A stretch of DNA of 37,827 bases from Spirochaetota bacterium (GCA_018240245.1 JAFEGD010000137.1:1-37827), one strand, 5' to 3'; numbered from the stretch's first letter, positions 29,944 to 37,827 are shown. Notes: a model not told the origin generated them from the letters alone. Program-made: numbers and translations.

Positions 29944-31734
29944 CTATTGTCGCTGCTGCAACTGGCGCCTGTCTTCGGGCGCCTGCCGTCTATCTTCGGT
30001 TTCGCGCAACTCTTTCATCTTTTTCATGATCTCGATATACGTACCGAATTTATCGCGAAAGTCCTGGTACGAGTAGATATAATATTCATACCCCTGCTCG
30101 GTCAGAAAAAGTTGGCGGTTGCGGCAAAACTGCTCTTCGCTCGATTCGTTGGTAATCACCGAGTAAAAGAGCGCTTGATTGCCATTGGCTTTTGGCCTGA
30201 GCACCCGCCCTAAGCGCTGCGCCTCTTCTTGCCGACTGCCGAATGTGCCCGATATTTGGATTGCCACATTAGCGTCGGGTAAGTCGATCGAAAAGTTGGC
30301 GACTTTCGACACCACGAGCGCGCGAATCTGCTTCGTGCGAAACGCCTCGTAAAGGCGCGCGCGTTCGTCGAGCGGTGTCTTGCCGGTAATCAGCGGTATT
30401 TTGAACCGCGCCGAGACGCGCTGCAGTTGATCGAGATATTGTCCGATAACCAGTACCTGATCGTTACGGTGGTGGTAGAGCAACGTACCGATGACGCGCT
30501 GTTTTTCGGGGTTCTCTGACGAAAGTCGAAATTTTTCGCGGTCGTCGGCGACAGAATACATGCCGCGCATAAGGCTTCTGAGCGGTGTGCGAATCTCGAT
30601 GCAGCGCGCTTCGGCAATCCATTGTTTCTTTTCGAGCTCTTTCCACGGCACGTCGTATTTTTTGGGACCGATGAGCGAGAACACGTCTTCTTCGAGACCG
30701 TCTTCGCGCACGAGTGTTGCGGTAAGCCCCAAGCGCCGCTTCGCCTGCAATTCGCTCGTCATGCGAAAGACCGGCGCGGGCAACAGATGCACCTCGTCGT
30801 AAATAATGAAACCCCAATTATTCGATGAAAATAAGTGGAAGTGTGTGAACTCCCCCCCCTTTTTTTTGCGGTGGGTCAGAATATTGTATGTCGCAATTGT
30901 GATCGGTTTAATCTCTTTTTTATCGCCCGAATATTCGCCGATGTCGCTTTCAGGCACCGTCGTCTTATCGAGAATTTCGGTTTTCCATTGGCGAATCGAA
31001 AGCGTGTTGGTGACGAGAATCAACGTCTGCGCGCCGACTGCGTGCATCGCGCCGATACCGACAATCGTTTTACCCGCTCCGCACGGCAACACGACAACGC
31101 CCGAACCGCCCTCGACGCTACCGTCGGCGTAGAATGCCTTGATCGACGACTCTTGATAATCGCGAATCACGAAATCGTTACCGCTGCCAAGTTTTTGCCT
31201 CAGATCGAATTTGAAATCGTTGCCTTTTTCATAGCCCGCGAGGTCTTCGACGGGAAAGCCGATTTTAATCAGCGCCTGTTTGATATGACCGCGATAGTCG
31301 GCCTTGACGTAAACTTCATTCGGGTTCTTATTGCCCTCGATATACGGCTGCACTTTTTTATTACGAATCACCTCGGCGATATATTTCGGGTCGGTGGATT
31401 TCAAAATTAATTCGCCGCGGTCGTCGCGATCGAGTTTGAGTTTTCCGTAGCGGCTAATTTGCGTATAGATATCGGCACTCACCGCCTGCGGCACCGGGTA
31501 CTTCGAGTATTTATAGAGCGCATCGACGATCTGTTCGGCTTTGAGTTTCGACGCCGCCGCGTTCCACAACGATAACGGCGTGATACGATATGTATGCAAA
31601 TATTCGGGGGATTTCTCTAATTCTGCAAATCTCGATATTTCGGTGCGGCAATTCTCAAATTGCGGGTGGTCTACTTCGAGAAGTAGCGTTTTATCGGATT
31701 GTACGATCAGAGGTTTTTCGTCGAGGCTTGCCAT
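29944..31734 (-). CDS. XPB/Rad25-like superfamily 2 DNA helicase
   Basis: The protein has 596 residues. N-terminal residues about 1-195 include a damage-recognition-like region (LIVQSDKTLLLEVDHPQFE, TPLSLWNAAASKL). The helicase core shows Q motif FVIRDYQESSI, Walker A PCGAGKT with Lys222, the DEVH box at 313-316 (IIYDEVHLLPAPVF), motif III LTATLVREDG (which carries the RED motif of XPB), LIGPKKYDVPWKELE, then helicase C-terminal VVSKVANFSIDLPDAN and SGTFGSRQEEAQRLGRVLRP. XPB unwinds DNA in repair and transcription in eukaryotes; bacterial homologues are sporadic. The start is ATG at 31734, eight bases after AGGAGA. An A8/G8 tract (30852-30867) interrupts the core. Confidence 0.94.
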   Translation of the reverse strand: MASLDEKPLIVQSDKTLLLEVDHPQFENCRTEISRFAELEKSPEYLHTYRITPLSLWNAAASKLKAEQIVDALYKYSKYPVPQAVSADIYTQISRYGKLKLDRDDRGELILKSTDPKYIAEVIRNKKVQPYIEGNKNPNEVYVKADYRGHIKQALIKIGFPVEDLAGYEKGNDFKFDLRQKLGSGNDFVIRDYQESSIKAFYADGSVEGGSGVVVLPCGAGKTIVGIGAMHAVGAQTLILVTNTLSIRQWKTEILDKTTVPESDIGEYSGDKKEIKPITIATYNILTHRKKKGGEFTHFHLFSSNNWGFIIYDEVHLLPAPVFRMTSELQAKRRLGLTATLVREDGLEEDVFSLIGPKKYDVPWKELEKKQWIAEARCIEIRTPLRSLMRGMYSVADDREKFRLSSENPEKQRVIGTLLYHHRNDQVLVIGQYLDQLQRVSARFKIPLITGKTPLDERARLYEAFRTKQIRALVVSKVANFSIDLPDANVAIQISGTFGSRQEEAQRLGRVLRPKANGNQALFYSVITNESSEEQFCRNRQLFLTEQGYEYYIYSYQDFRDKFGTYIEIMKKMKELRETEDRRQAPEDRRQLQQRQ

Positions 31735-32007
31735 AGGTTCTCCTTGCATGAAATTCGGGGCGAGCGCACCAAAAATCGGGCGGTATGGCCTCGAAATCAA
31801 AGACGCGCTGTAAAGGACAATATACACCGTAAATTCTTGGCTTACGAAATATTGCATTGCTTATGTGATTGGGCGGGAACTCGCTGAAGCGATTTTTTCC
31901 ACGATAAGCCCGTGCTAATCAGCGCAAATTCTCATTCGCTTGAGTTTGCCTTCGTTTTTTACATCCCATATTACTTGCCCTGCCACTCGCCGAAAAAAAA
32001 TGACCCG
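31735..32007. other. 273-bp divergent intergenic region between xpb and epimerase genes
   Basis: This region holds the xpb ribosome-binding site (AGGAGA) on the minus strand. On the plus strand there is a possible promoter TTGCCT (31946-31951), 17 bp, TATTAC (31969-31974). A small TCGC-TGAA-GCGA hairpin followed by six T lies near 31877-31894, but it is very short and terminates nothing obvious. Open frames here (31912-32007, 31735-31857) are extensions of the flanking genes without family support. Confidence 0.4.
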
Positions 32008-33009
32008 ATGCGTCTCGAAAAAAAGAAAGTTACCGTCACCGGGGCCGCTGGCTTTATCGGACGCAAGCTCGTCGAGGCGCTCGTCGCCGAGGGCGCGCAC
32101 GTCACCGCGATCGATTTGCCGGGCGTGAGGTTTCCGCAATGGCGCGGTGTCGAGTGCGTGTCGTCCGATTTATCGAACGCCGCCGATCTCAAAAAATATT
32201 TGCGCGATCGCGATTTAGTCTTTCACTTAGCGTTTCCGGTTTCCGACTGGGAAGCCGAATCGAAATTCGTCGCCGCCGTTCAGCTCAGCGAGGCAATCTG
32301 CGCTCTTTGCGCTCAAGAAGAATTGCGTCTAGTTCTTATTACATCCATCGTCGTCTATGGCGACAACATCGGCAAAGGCCCAATTAACGAAGCGACGGCG
32401 TATGGCAAGCCGCACGGCCATTACATGGCTTACAAACAAAAACAAGAGCTAGCCGCGCTGCGCGTGCTTACATCGACCAAAGCCGATATTCGTATTGTGC
32501 GCCCCGGCAACGTGTTTGGCGCAGGCTCGCAGCCGTGGGTCGTCGAAGTCGCGCGCGTGTTGGCGAAGGGCATGCCGGCGCTCATCGACGGCGGCAAAGG
32601 GCGTGCGGGGCTCGTGCTGGTCGATAACTTGGTCGAGATGTTGCTGCTCGTTGCACGGGCGGATGCAGCACGCGGCGAAATTTTTCTCGCTGTCGACGAC
32701 AATACCGTGACGTGGGCAGATTATTTCTTAGCGATCGCCGATTTTATCAAAGCGAATACTCCGCGCAGTCTGCCGCATTTTGTGGCTGAGCTCGCAGCGG
32801 CAAGCAGCGAGTTTGCCTGGAAAAGTTTGTCGCTCAAAGGGCGACCGCCGATTACAAAACAGGCGCTTGTGCTCGTCGGCGCCGACAACGATTTTCGTAA
32901 CGATAAGATTAAGCAGGTGTTGGGATATACTCCGGTGAAGACGTACCAACAGGGTTTGTGGGAGATCGCCGAGTTTCTGTCGCATAATACGTGGCAAGAG
33001 AAGACTTGA
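32008..33009 (+). CDS. NAD-dependent epimerase/dehydratase, extended SDR family
   Basis: The 333-residue protein starts MRLEKKKVTVTGAAGFIGRKLVEAL, with the Gly-rich NAD(P) loop TGAAGFIG, followed by the adenine-ring Asp (AIDLPG). LVFHLAFPV, SIVVYGDNIGKGPINE and YMAYKQKQE provide the Tyr-x3-Lys catalytic pair. RIVRPGNVFGAGSQPWVVEV and GGKGRAGLVLVDNLVEML are typical of 3-beta-hydroxysteroid/NSDHL-like and sugar-nucleotide members. The substrate is unknown. The start at 32008 is the ATG at the first conserved residue; an ATG at 31912 adds an unrelated hydrophobic stretch. Confidence 0.85.
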   Translation: MRLEKKKVTVTGAAGFIGRKLVEALVAEGAHVTAIDLPGVRFPQWRGVECVSSDLSNAADLKKYLRDRDLVFHLAFPVSDWEAESKFVAAVQLSEAICALCAQEELRLVLITSIVVYGDNIGKGPINEATAYGKPHGHYMAYKQKQELAALRVLTSTKADIRIVRPGNVFGAGSQPWVVEVARVLAKGMPALIDGGKGRAGLVLVDNLVEMLLLVARADAARGEIFLAVDDNTVTWADYFLAIADFIKANTPRSLPHFVAELAAASSEFAWKSLSLKGRPPITKQALVLVGADNDFRNDKIKQVLGYTPVKTYQQGLWEIAEFLSHNTWQEKT

Positions 33010-33034
33010 CGCGACATAATAATGTAATAACTAT

Positions 33035-33190
33035 AGGCGCGCGATTTTTCGGGGGGTAAACGTCCGAGATTGCTCTCTTAACGCTAAACTGGAAGCTTTA
33101 CAAGCCTCGCGGGTTTAAGAAAAACCGCTACTAAAGCGGCGAATCGCCTGCTTGCAAAGCTTCCAGTACCCCCCGAAAAATCGCGCGCCC
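33035..33190. mobile_element. MITE-like foldback element with 8-bp target duplication
   Basis: The 156-bp element has 23-bp perfect terminal inverted repeats at 33036-33058 (beginning GGCGCGCGATTTTTCGGGGG) and 33167-33189. Inside are 18-bp arms at 33088-33105 (ACTGGAAGCTTTACAAGC) and 33150-33167, matching at 17 of 18, and a small CCGCT/AGCGG hairpin at 33125-33139. The direct repeat ATAACTAT flanks it at 33027-33034 and 33191-33198. It has no open reading frame of note. No second copy is seen in the window. Terminal inverted repeats with an 8-bp AT-rich target duplication fit a non-autonomous element of a family such as ISL3 or IS1595, but no autonomous relative can be identified from here. 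Confidence 0.7.
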
Positions 33191-33219
33191 ATAACTATTA
33201 CAGCGAAATACGAAATCAC

Positions 33220-33248
33220 TTGACCTGCCATGAGCACGGCAATCTACT
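33220..33248 (+). promoter_or_regulatory. Possible promoter of the coiled-coil protein gene
   Basis: TTGACC (33220-33225), a 17-bp spacer and TCTACT (33243-33248) lie nine bases before the ATG at 33258. The -10 matches only four of six bases. The predicted transcript would carry just a few untranslated bases. Confidence 0.4.
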
Positions 33249-33257
33249 CACCCTAGT

Positions 33258-33749
33258 ATGGAAGTCGTCAAGGTCATTCATTTGCTGAAGCGCGTCGAGC
33301 AGATCGACCGCGAGATTAACGAGTTACACGGCCTGGTCGACGGCATCGATAGTTCGCGCTCATATCGCAACACGATGAAGATTGCCGCCGAGAAGCAGAT
33401 TAACGATTTGATCGGCGAGCGCGTGAAACTCATGGAACTCAAAATCGATACGCCGCCCGATTTTTTGAAGAATCAAGTATACCCGCTTGAGAAGCAGGCA
33501 AGTACGCAGCCGAAGATTGCGTTAGAGGCGCTTTTGGGCGCGACGCATTCGACGTATACGACACCGACGCGCGAGGTCGATGAATCATCGGCGACGGCGG
33601 CGCTCAAGAACTTTACGCGCATGATGAGCGTCGATGAAATTCTGCCGAAAGCGTCGATAGATAACGGTGCGCGCGTACGCCGCGCCGATAAGCCGGCGGT
33701 AAAATCGCGCGCTGAAATTTTACGCGATTTACCGCCGCTGCAATATTAA
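33258..33749 (+). CDS. Hypothetical protein with N-terminal coiled coil
   Basis: The 163-residue protein starts MEVVKVIHLLKRVEQIDREINELHGL. Residues 1-65 have a heptad pattern with regular Leu/Ile spacing and a second charged helix (AAEKQINDLIGERVKLMEL). The remainder (PLEKQASTQPKIALEALLGATHSTY, EVDESSATAALKNFTRMMSVDEILPK) is polar and probably partly disordered, ending basic then DLPPLQY. There are no membrane segments or signal peptide. I do not recognise the family. It precedes the SpoIIE/TPR gene by 82 bp, which include a perfect palindrome. Confidence 0.6.
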   Translation: MEVVKVIHLLKRVEQIDREINELHGLVDGIDSSRSYRNTMKIAAEKQINDLIGERVKLMELKIDTPPDFLKNQVYPLEKQASTQPKIALEALLGATHSTYTTPTREVDESSATAALKNFTRMMSVDEILPKASIDNGARVRRADKPAVKSRAEILRDLPPLQY

Positions 33750-33760
33750 TGAACGCTGTG

Positions 33761-33782
33761 TCAATTCGCAGCTGCGAATTGA
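33761..33782. repeat. Perfect 22-bp palindrome between two genes
   Basis: The sequence starts TCAATTCGCAG and is exactly self-complementary over 22 bases. It begins 11 bp after the stop of the coiled-coil gene and 16 bp before a TTGACA (33798-33803). No T-run follows, so a classical terminator is unlikely. An operator acting on the downstream phosphatase gene is possible. Confidence 0.55.
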
Positions 33783-33831
33783 GACGACGCTTTCTGTTTG
33801 ACAGACGAAAGGGTTTTTGTCGGTATTACTT

Positions 33832-36800
33832 ATGAGTTTTTGGCACAGCGTATATTTAGATTACTATTCGATCGGTTCGCTGATTCCGGTTTTATTTTTA
33901 ACGATTTCAGCATTTATTTTCTATCAAATCAAAGACAAATCGCGCACAACGCTTATTATGGCGCACAGCATGTTGACGTTCGATTTATTTGTCGCGAGTT
34001 ATTTTGTCGCGTCGTCTTTTTATCATCCGTTAGCCGCCTTTCACCGATGGAATACCGTGCTTTGGGTTCTTGTCGTTATCTCGTTTTTCATGCAGGTGTT
34101 CTTTGAGTTTCCGACGACGACCCACGCACGGCTATCAAAAATTCTTCTGCGCGTGATGCTCGCGCTGACGATCGGTTTTTCAATTTGGTTCATGTCGCAG
34201 ACGATCGAATCGGGAATTGTCTACCACTTCGACGGGCACTACTACGACTTCGACGCCGACGACGCGAGCTATGTGATCAGCCTTGCGATTATCGCCTATA
34301 TTTTTATAATGACGCTAATTTCGATTTGGCGTATTGTGAAAACGAGCGGCAGCGAACGCTGGGCGGTAGTGGGACTTTTAATCGGTATCATGCTCGCGTC
34401 GTTTCTACCCGCCTACTTGAACACGCTCAGCCGCGAAGGGGGCATGGATCGCGGTACTTTTCAGGTGGCTTTCGATTTGAGCATTATTCTCGGCCTCTTT
34501 GCCTTAGTTATTATCTATCTGAATAACACACAAGATAAAACGACATTCATGGCTAAAATTATTCTCGTTTCGGTCGTGGTGTTTTTGCTCGTTTTACAAG
34601 GCGTGAGTTACTTTGCATTTCAAGACAAAGAAACCGCCTACGACTCGGTCAAGAGCGAGCACGCCAATCGCTTTCGCGAAAGCGGCGTCGAACCCGAGGC
34701 GATGCGCTATGCGATTAGCTACGATTTTTCGACCAAAAAATTTGAGAGCGTCAAGTCGGTCAGCAACGCCGCGATTGCGATCGACGACCAAACCAACGGC
34801 TACGAGTTTTCGTATTTATGGATGAAGCTCAATTATTTGCCCGAAGATATTGCCTTCAAAGATAACGTCGAGAAAATCTTGCAATCCGCCCCGGCGACGT
34901 TTGGTGGCTACCGCGCGGCGCTATTGCCGCTGTTACAGAACCGCGAGACGAATACGAAAGCGGCGCTGCTGGCAAAAATTTCGCAGTTGCAGCGCCCAGT
35001 AAAACAGCAGCGCTACAAATTACAGCATATGCCAGATTTCAAATTTCGCGAATTGGCGCAGAAACATCTTGCGAAGTCGCACGGCAAATTCGAAACTTTT
35101 CGCGAAGCTATGTTAGCGTATCTCAAAGAAAATACCGTCGATAACGGCTTTCAATTGAAAAAGAAACTCTTGCAATACGCCGAAGAAGTGATGCCGCCCG
35201 GGGCGCGCAACTATCGTTCCGATGCGAATAACGGCGCGCATTATACCGCTTATATCAGCGTCGATTTCAAGAAAGGTAAAATGGTCGAGGTCGGTTACGA
35301 CTATCTCGACTACCGCAAATTTGTGCACCCGCTGGGAGTCAAATTTGTCGTGATGCTTTTGGCTGCAATGATAATCGTTATCGCCGGCTTTCCGTTCTTT
35401 TTTAGCCGTGCGTTGATTACTCCACTCAATAGCCTCTTGTCGGGCGTGAACGAAGTGAATAACGGCAACTTGGGCGTCGAGTTACCGATCTATGTCGAAG
35501 ACGAAATCGGCTATCTCTCACGTTCATTTAACGGCATGGTGCATTCGATTAAAGACTCGAAGCAGAAGTTGCAAGAGTACGCCGAAACTCTCGAAGATAA
35601 AGTCAAAGAACGCACTGCCGAGTTGCAAAAGGCGTTCGAAGAAGTCAATGCGCTCAAAAAACAACAAGACGGAGATTATTTTTTGACAAGTCTCTTGACG
35701 ACTCCGTTAGGCACAAACCGTGCCGAGAGCACAAATCTCAACGTCGATGTGATCGTTGAGCAGAAAAAAAAGTTTGAGTTTCGAAAATGGGCGCGCGATA
35801 TTGGCGGCGACACTATTATTACGAGCACCGTGACGCTTAAAGATAAGCCGCATACGGTATTCTTGAATGCCGACGCGATGGGTAAATCGATGCAGGGCGC
35901 GGGCGGTATTCTGGTTTTAGGTTCGGTCTTTCATTCGGTCATCGAGCGTACGAAAATTTCTCCGAAAGAGCAAGACGTATTTCCCGAACATTGGTTGAAA
36001 TATACTTTTGTCGAATTGCATCGGGTATTCGAGGTCTTCGACGGTTCGATGCTCATCTCGCTTGTGATGGGCTTAGTCGACGACGAATCGGGATTGCTCT
36101 ATTACATCAATGCCGAGCACCCGTGGTCGGTTCTCTATCGTAACGGCAAAGCGTCTTTTATCGAAAAAGAACTCGTGTTGCGAAAACTCGGCACGCAGGG
36201 CGTGAGCGGGCATATCGAAGTCATGACGCTACAACTCGAACCGAAAGACGTCGTCATTATGGGCTCCGACGGTCGCGACGACCTGCTGATTGGCCGCGAA
36301 GACGACGGCACGCGCATCATCAACGAAGATGAAAATCAATTCTTGAAAATTGTCGAAGAGAGCGAAGGCCATCTCGACCGCATTCGAGAAGATCTCGACC
36401 AATACGGCGAACTCACCGACGATTTATCGCTCCTACGCATTGGCTATAAAGAAGACGAGCATCACGACCACACGCATCTCTCGCACCACGTGATTCAACT
36501 GCTCAACCGCGCGCGCCTCGCGGTCAAGAGCGGCCAGCTCAAAGTCGCGATTGGCGATCTCGAAGAAGCGCACCGTATGGACGACGCACAACCCGAGGTG
36601 ATGCGCGATCTCATCAAGGCGTACCTGAAAGACAAACAGTTCGAGAAGGCGGCGAACCTCGCCGAAGATTACATTCACATGAAGCCCGCCGACTCGGAAT
36701 TTCTTTATATCGCGGCGTACTGCCACAAGGTATTACAGAATTTCAAGAAAGCCGCCGATTTTGGCGAGCGCTTGCGCCTCAGAGACCACGACATGGTAAA

Positions 36801-36963
36801 AAATCTCGTCAACCTTGCGGACATCTATTATCTACAGGGTCTCTATAATCGCTCGCGCATGATTATCGATTATGCGGCGAGACTCGACCCACATGACATG
36901 AAAGTGAAGCGCGTGCTCGATGCGCTCGCGCGTAAAAACGTGCAAGCTCCTGCGACGACATGA
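33832..36963 (+). CDS. Membrane sensor phosphatase: 7TM, HAMP, SpoIIE and TPR
   Basis: The protein has about 1043 residues. Seven hydrophobic helices lie at about 8-235, an eighth at about 240-265 (FMAKIILVSVVVFLLVLQGVSYFAF), then an extracytoplasmic region (about 270-495). Another helix (VKFVVMLLAAMIIVIAGFPFFF) leads into a HAMP domain (LITPLNSLLSGVNEVNNGNL) and a coiled coil (about 575-620). The SpoIIE phosphatase runs about 645-875 (RDIGGDTII, NADAMGKSM, GSDGRDDL, ELTDDLSLLRIGY). The C-terminal 150 residues form at least three TPR-like repeats. It should dephosphorylate a serine-phosphorylated partner in response to an external cue. An in-frame TTG at 33817 is an alternative start, but a TTGACA at 33798 favours the ATG at 33832. 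sufE follows with an ATGA overlap. Confidence 0.88.
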   Translation: MSFWHSVYLDYYSIGSLIPVLFLTISAFIFYQIKDKSRTTLIMAHSMLTFDLFVASYFVASSFYHPLAAFHRWNTVLWVLVVISFFMQVFFEFPTTTHARLSKILLRVMLALTIGFSIWFMSQTIESGIVYHFDGHYYDFDADDASYVISLAIIAYIFIMTLISIWRIVKTSGSERWAVVGLLIGIMLASFLPAYLNTLSREGGMDRGTFQVAFDLSIILGLFALVIIYLNNTQDKTTFMAKIILVSVVVFLLVLQGVSYFAFQDKETAYDSVKSEHANRFRESGVEPEAMRYAISYDFSTKKFESVKSVSNAAIAIDDQTNGYEFSYLWMKLNYLPEDIAFKDNVEKILQSAPATFGGYRAALLPLLQNRETNTKAALLAKISQLQRPVKQQRYKLQHMPDFKFRELAQKHLAKSHGKFETFREAMLAYLKENTVDNGFQLKKKLLQYAEEVMPPGARNYRSDANNGAHYTAYISVDFKKGKMVEVGYDYLDYRKFVHPLGVKFVVMLLAAMIIVIAGFPFFFSRALITPLNSLLSGVNEVNNGNLGVELPIYVEDEIGYLSRSFNGMVHSIKDSKQKLQEYAETLEDKVKERTAELQKAFEEVNALKKQQDGDYFLTSLLTTPLGTNRAESTNLNVDVIVEQKKKFEFRKWARDIGGDTIITSTVTLKDKPHTVFLNADAMGKSMQGAGGILVLGSVFHSVIERTKISPKEQDVFPEHWLKYTFVELHRVFEVFDGSMLISLVMGLVDDESGLLYYINAEHPWSVLYRNGKASFIEKELVLRKLGTQGVSGHIEVMTLQLEPKDVVIMGSDGRDDLLIGREDDGTRIINEDENQFLKIVEESEGHLDRIREDLDQYGELTDDLSLLRIGYKEDEHHDHTHLSHHVIQLLNRARLAVKSGQLKVAIGDLEEAHRMDDAQPEVMRDLIKAYLKDKQFEKAANLAEDYIHMKPADSEFLYIAAYCHKVLQNFKKAADFGERLRLRDHDMVKNLVNLADIYYLQGLYNRSRMIIDYAARLDPHDMKVKRVLDALARKNVQAPATT

Positions 36964-37370
36964 CGAGCATCGCCGACCGCGAGGCGGAGATTCTCGCCGA
37001 TTTTGAGATGTTCGATGATTGGGCCGATCGCTACCGTTATCTTATCGAACTCGGCGAAAAATTGCCGGTACTCGACGCGCAATATAAAATCGAAAGAAAT
37101 AAAGTGCCGGGTTGCCAATCGCAAGTGTGGCTGATCGCTCGTCGCAACGGCGACACCGTCGAATTCGAGGCCGACAGCGATTCGGCGATCACACGCGGTC
37201 TCATCGCGCTTTTGGTGAAACTATTTTCGGGCGCGAAGAGCGAAGAGATTACGAATGCCAATCTTTCATTTATCGAGCGCTTAGGTTTTGCCAAGCACCT
37301 GTCGATGTCGCGCGCGAACGGTTTCGCTTCGATGCTGCAAATGGTCAAGCGGCTCGCCGCCGGTCAATGA
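36960..37370 (+). CDS. sufE: Fe-S cluster assembly sulfur acceptor SufE
   Basis: The 136-residue protein matches the SufE/CsdE family: EILADFEMFDDWADRYRYLIELGEKLP, then NKVPGCQSQVWLIA with the sulfur-accepting Cys52, and FIERLGFAKHLSMSRANGFASMLQMVKRLA. SufE takes persulfide sulfur from the desulfurase SufS and passes it to SufBCD. No suf genes are visible in the window. The start overlaps the upstream phosphatase stop (ATGA) and the stop overlaps the next start (ATGA), so three genes are coupled. Confidence 0.94.
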   Translation: MTSIADREAEILADFEMFDDWADRYRYLIELGEKLPVLDAQYKIERNKVPGCQSQVWLIARRNGDTVEFEADSDSAITRGLIALLVKLFSGAKSEEITNANLSFIERLGFAKHLSMSRANGFASMLQMVKRLAAGQ

Positions 37371-37827
37371 AACACATCGCTGCGCGGATTATTATTTTAC
37401 TGGGTATGGCGTTCGTTGTCGCATCGCTTTGCGCTGCCGCCGAAACCGAGACAGAAACCGCAGAATTGTCGGGCAAGGTAGTCTGGCCGGACGACTACGA
37501 ACTCGAAGTGGCCAAGCCGCAAGTTTTACTCGCCGACGGTAAAACGTATCTGCCGAATGTCGTGCAAAATTTGATCGGCGACGAGCTGTCTCTACAGCGG
37601 CGTGCGCTGACGCGCGGCCGCGTGTCGCCGAAATCGATCGAATATCCGCTGATGAAAGATCACGAGCACTTGCCCCCGAATGCGCGCGCCGAACTTCTCG
37701 CAAAATATCGCAAACCCGAAATCATGCCGTTGCGTATCGTACGCAGCGAACGCGCGCCCGGTTCGGTATTTAGCTGCGACGGCATGCCGAACGATCGCTA
37801 TGTCATCGCATCGCGCATCGTCGTGCG
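37367..37827 (+). CDS. Exported protein of unknown function, C-terminus cut by window edge
   Basis: The frame opens at an ATG overlapping the sufE stop and runs off the window, giving 153 visible residues. The N-terminus MKHIAARIIILLGMAFVVASLCAAAETETE is a signal peptide with an AAA-type cleavage region; Cys22 could instead be a lipid site. The rest (PKSIEYPLMKDHEHLPPNARAELLAKY, EIMPLRIVRSERAPG, FSCDGMPNDRYVIASRIVV) shows no family I recognise. It is likely periplasmic. Confidence 0.65.
   Translation, partial: MKHIAARIIILLGMAFVVASLCAAAETETETAELSGKVVWPDDYELEVAKPQVLLADGKTYLPNVVQNLIGDELSLQRRALTRGRVSPKSIEYPLMKDHEHLPPNARAELLAKYRKPEIMPLRIVRSERAPGSVFSCDGMPNDRYVIASRIVV

Noticed and set aside
31735..31857. 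41-residue extension of the XPB helicase
   Set aside because: A strong ribosome-binding site lies before ATG 31734, and the extension is a hydrophobic, unconserved stretch.
33027..33199. Structured RNA such as 6S or SRP RNA, suggested by the long hairpin of about 173 nt
   Set aside because: No 6S central bubble or SRP motif was found, and the 8-bp direct repeat at the borders is better explained by transposition.
1..37827. CRISPR arrays, tRNA or rRNA genes, complete insertion sequences, prophage genes
   Set aside because: No regularly spaced repeats, cloverleaf or rRNA motifs, transposases or phage structural genes were seen.

Overview
This is a compact, protein-coding stretch of about 50% G+C with no rRNA, tRNA or CRISPR array. 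The gene set points to a spirochaete of the Leptospirales (Leptospira/Turneriella-like). The pointers are a lipoprotein with Ig-like and DUF1566 repeats, large membrane SpoIIE phosphatases, a 7TMR-DISM histidine kinase with CheA-like modules, a bacterial XPB helicase, GAF/HD-GYP and REC/HATPase signalling proteins, and Bpt-type aminoacyl transferase. The assignment is inferred from gene content only, not from a marker phylogeny.

Layout. 1-2718: an edge-truncated exported protein, a Phd/PIN toxin-antitoxin pair and a ClC transporter. 2859-8450: a DUF1566 lipoprotein, a HAMP-only membrane protein, a methyltransferase, a GPH-type transporter and a degenerate receiver fused to an RsbW-like ATPase. 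8392-15138: housekeeping genes, mostly on the minus strand (rsmH, clpC, argJ, yajQ, a fatty acid desaturase), plus a small [2Fe-2S] protein. 15264-17087: an AbrB/Doc toxin-antitoxin pair translationally overlapping an AmgK-like kinase, then glutaredoxin. 17207-20858: a tightly overlapped signalling operon of CheY-like regulator, 7TMR-DISM/HPt/CheA-like kinase and ECF-like sigma factor. 20847-26086: bpt, asd, a GAF/HD-GYP phosphodiesterase, an AraC regulator and a hemerythrin-like protein. 26102-31734: thiG-rpoZ, a six-TM SpoIIE phosphatase, a propeller-like protein and XPB. 32008-37827: a sugar-nucleotide-epimerase-like dehydrogenase, a small foldback element, a coiled-coil protein, a 7TM/HAMP/SpoIIE/TPR protein, sufE and an edge-truncated exported protein.

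Genes are packed through start/stop overlaps (ATGA, GTGA, TAATG) and through convergent pairs whose 3' coding ends overlap by 12-62 bp. Two well-known genes, rsmH and thiG, keep their conserved N-termini only if translation starts at a non-canonical codon (ATA and CTG). In both cases that codon overlaps the stop codon of the upstream gene. Signalling proteins of the anti-sigma kinase, SpoIIE phosphatase, receiver and sigma-factor types recur, but no STAS anti-sigma antagonist is visible here.

The most unusual non-coding item is a 156-bp foldback element at 33035-33190. It has 23-bp perfect terminal inverted repeats, a second internal inverted repeat and an 8-bp flanking direct repeat, and looks like a MITE. 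Other structured sites are a hairpin covering the argJ ribosome-binding site and start together with an 8-codon leader ORF, strong inverted repeats upstream of clpC, the AbrB/Doc operon and the ClC gene, and promoters that would give leaderless clpC and phd transcripts.
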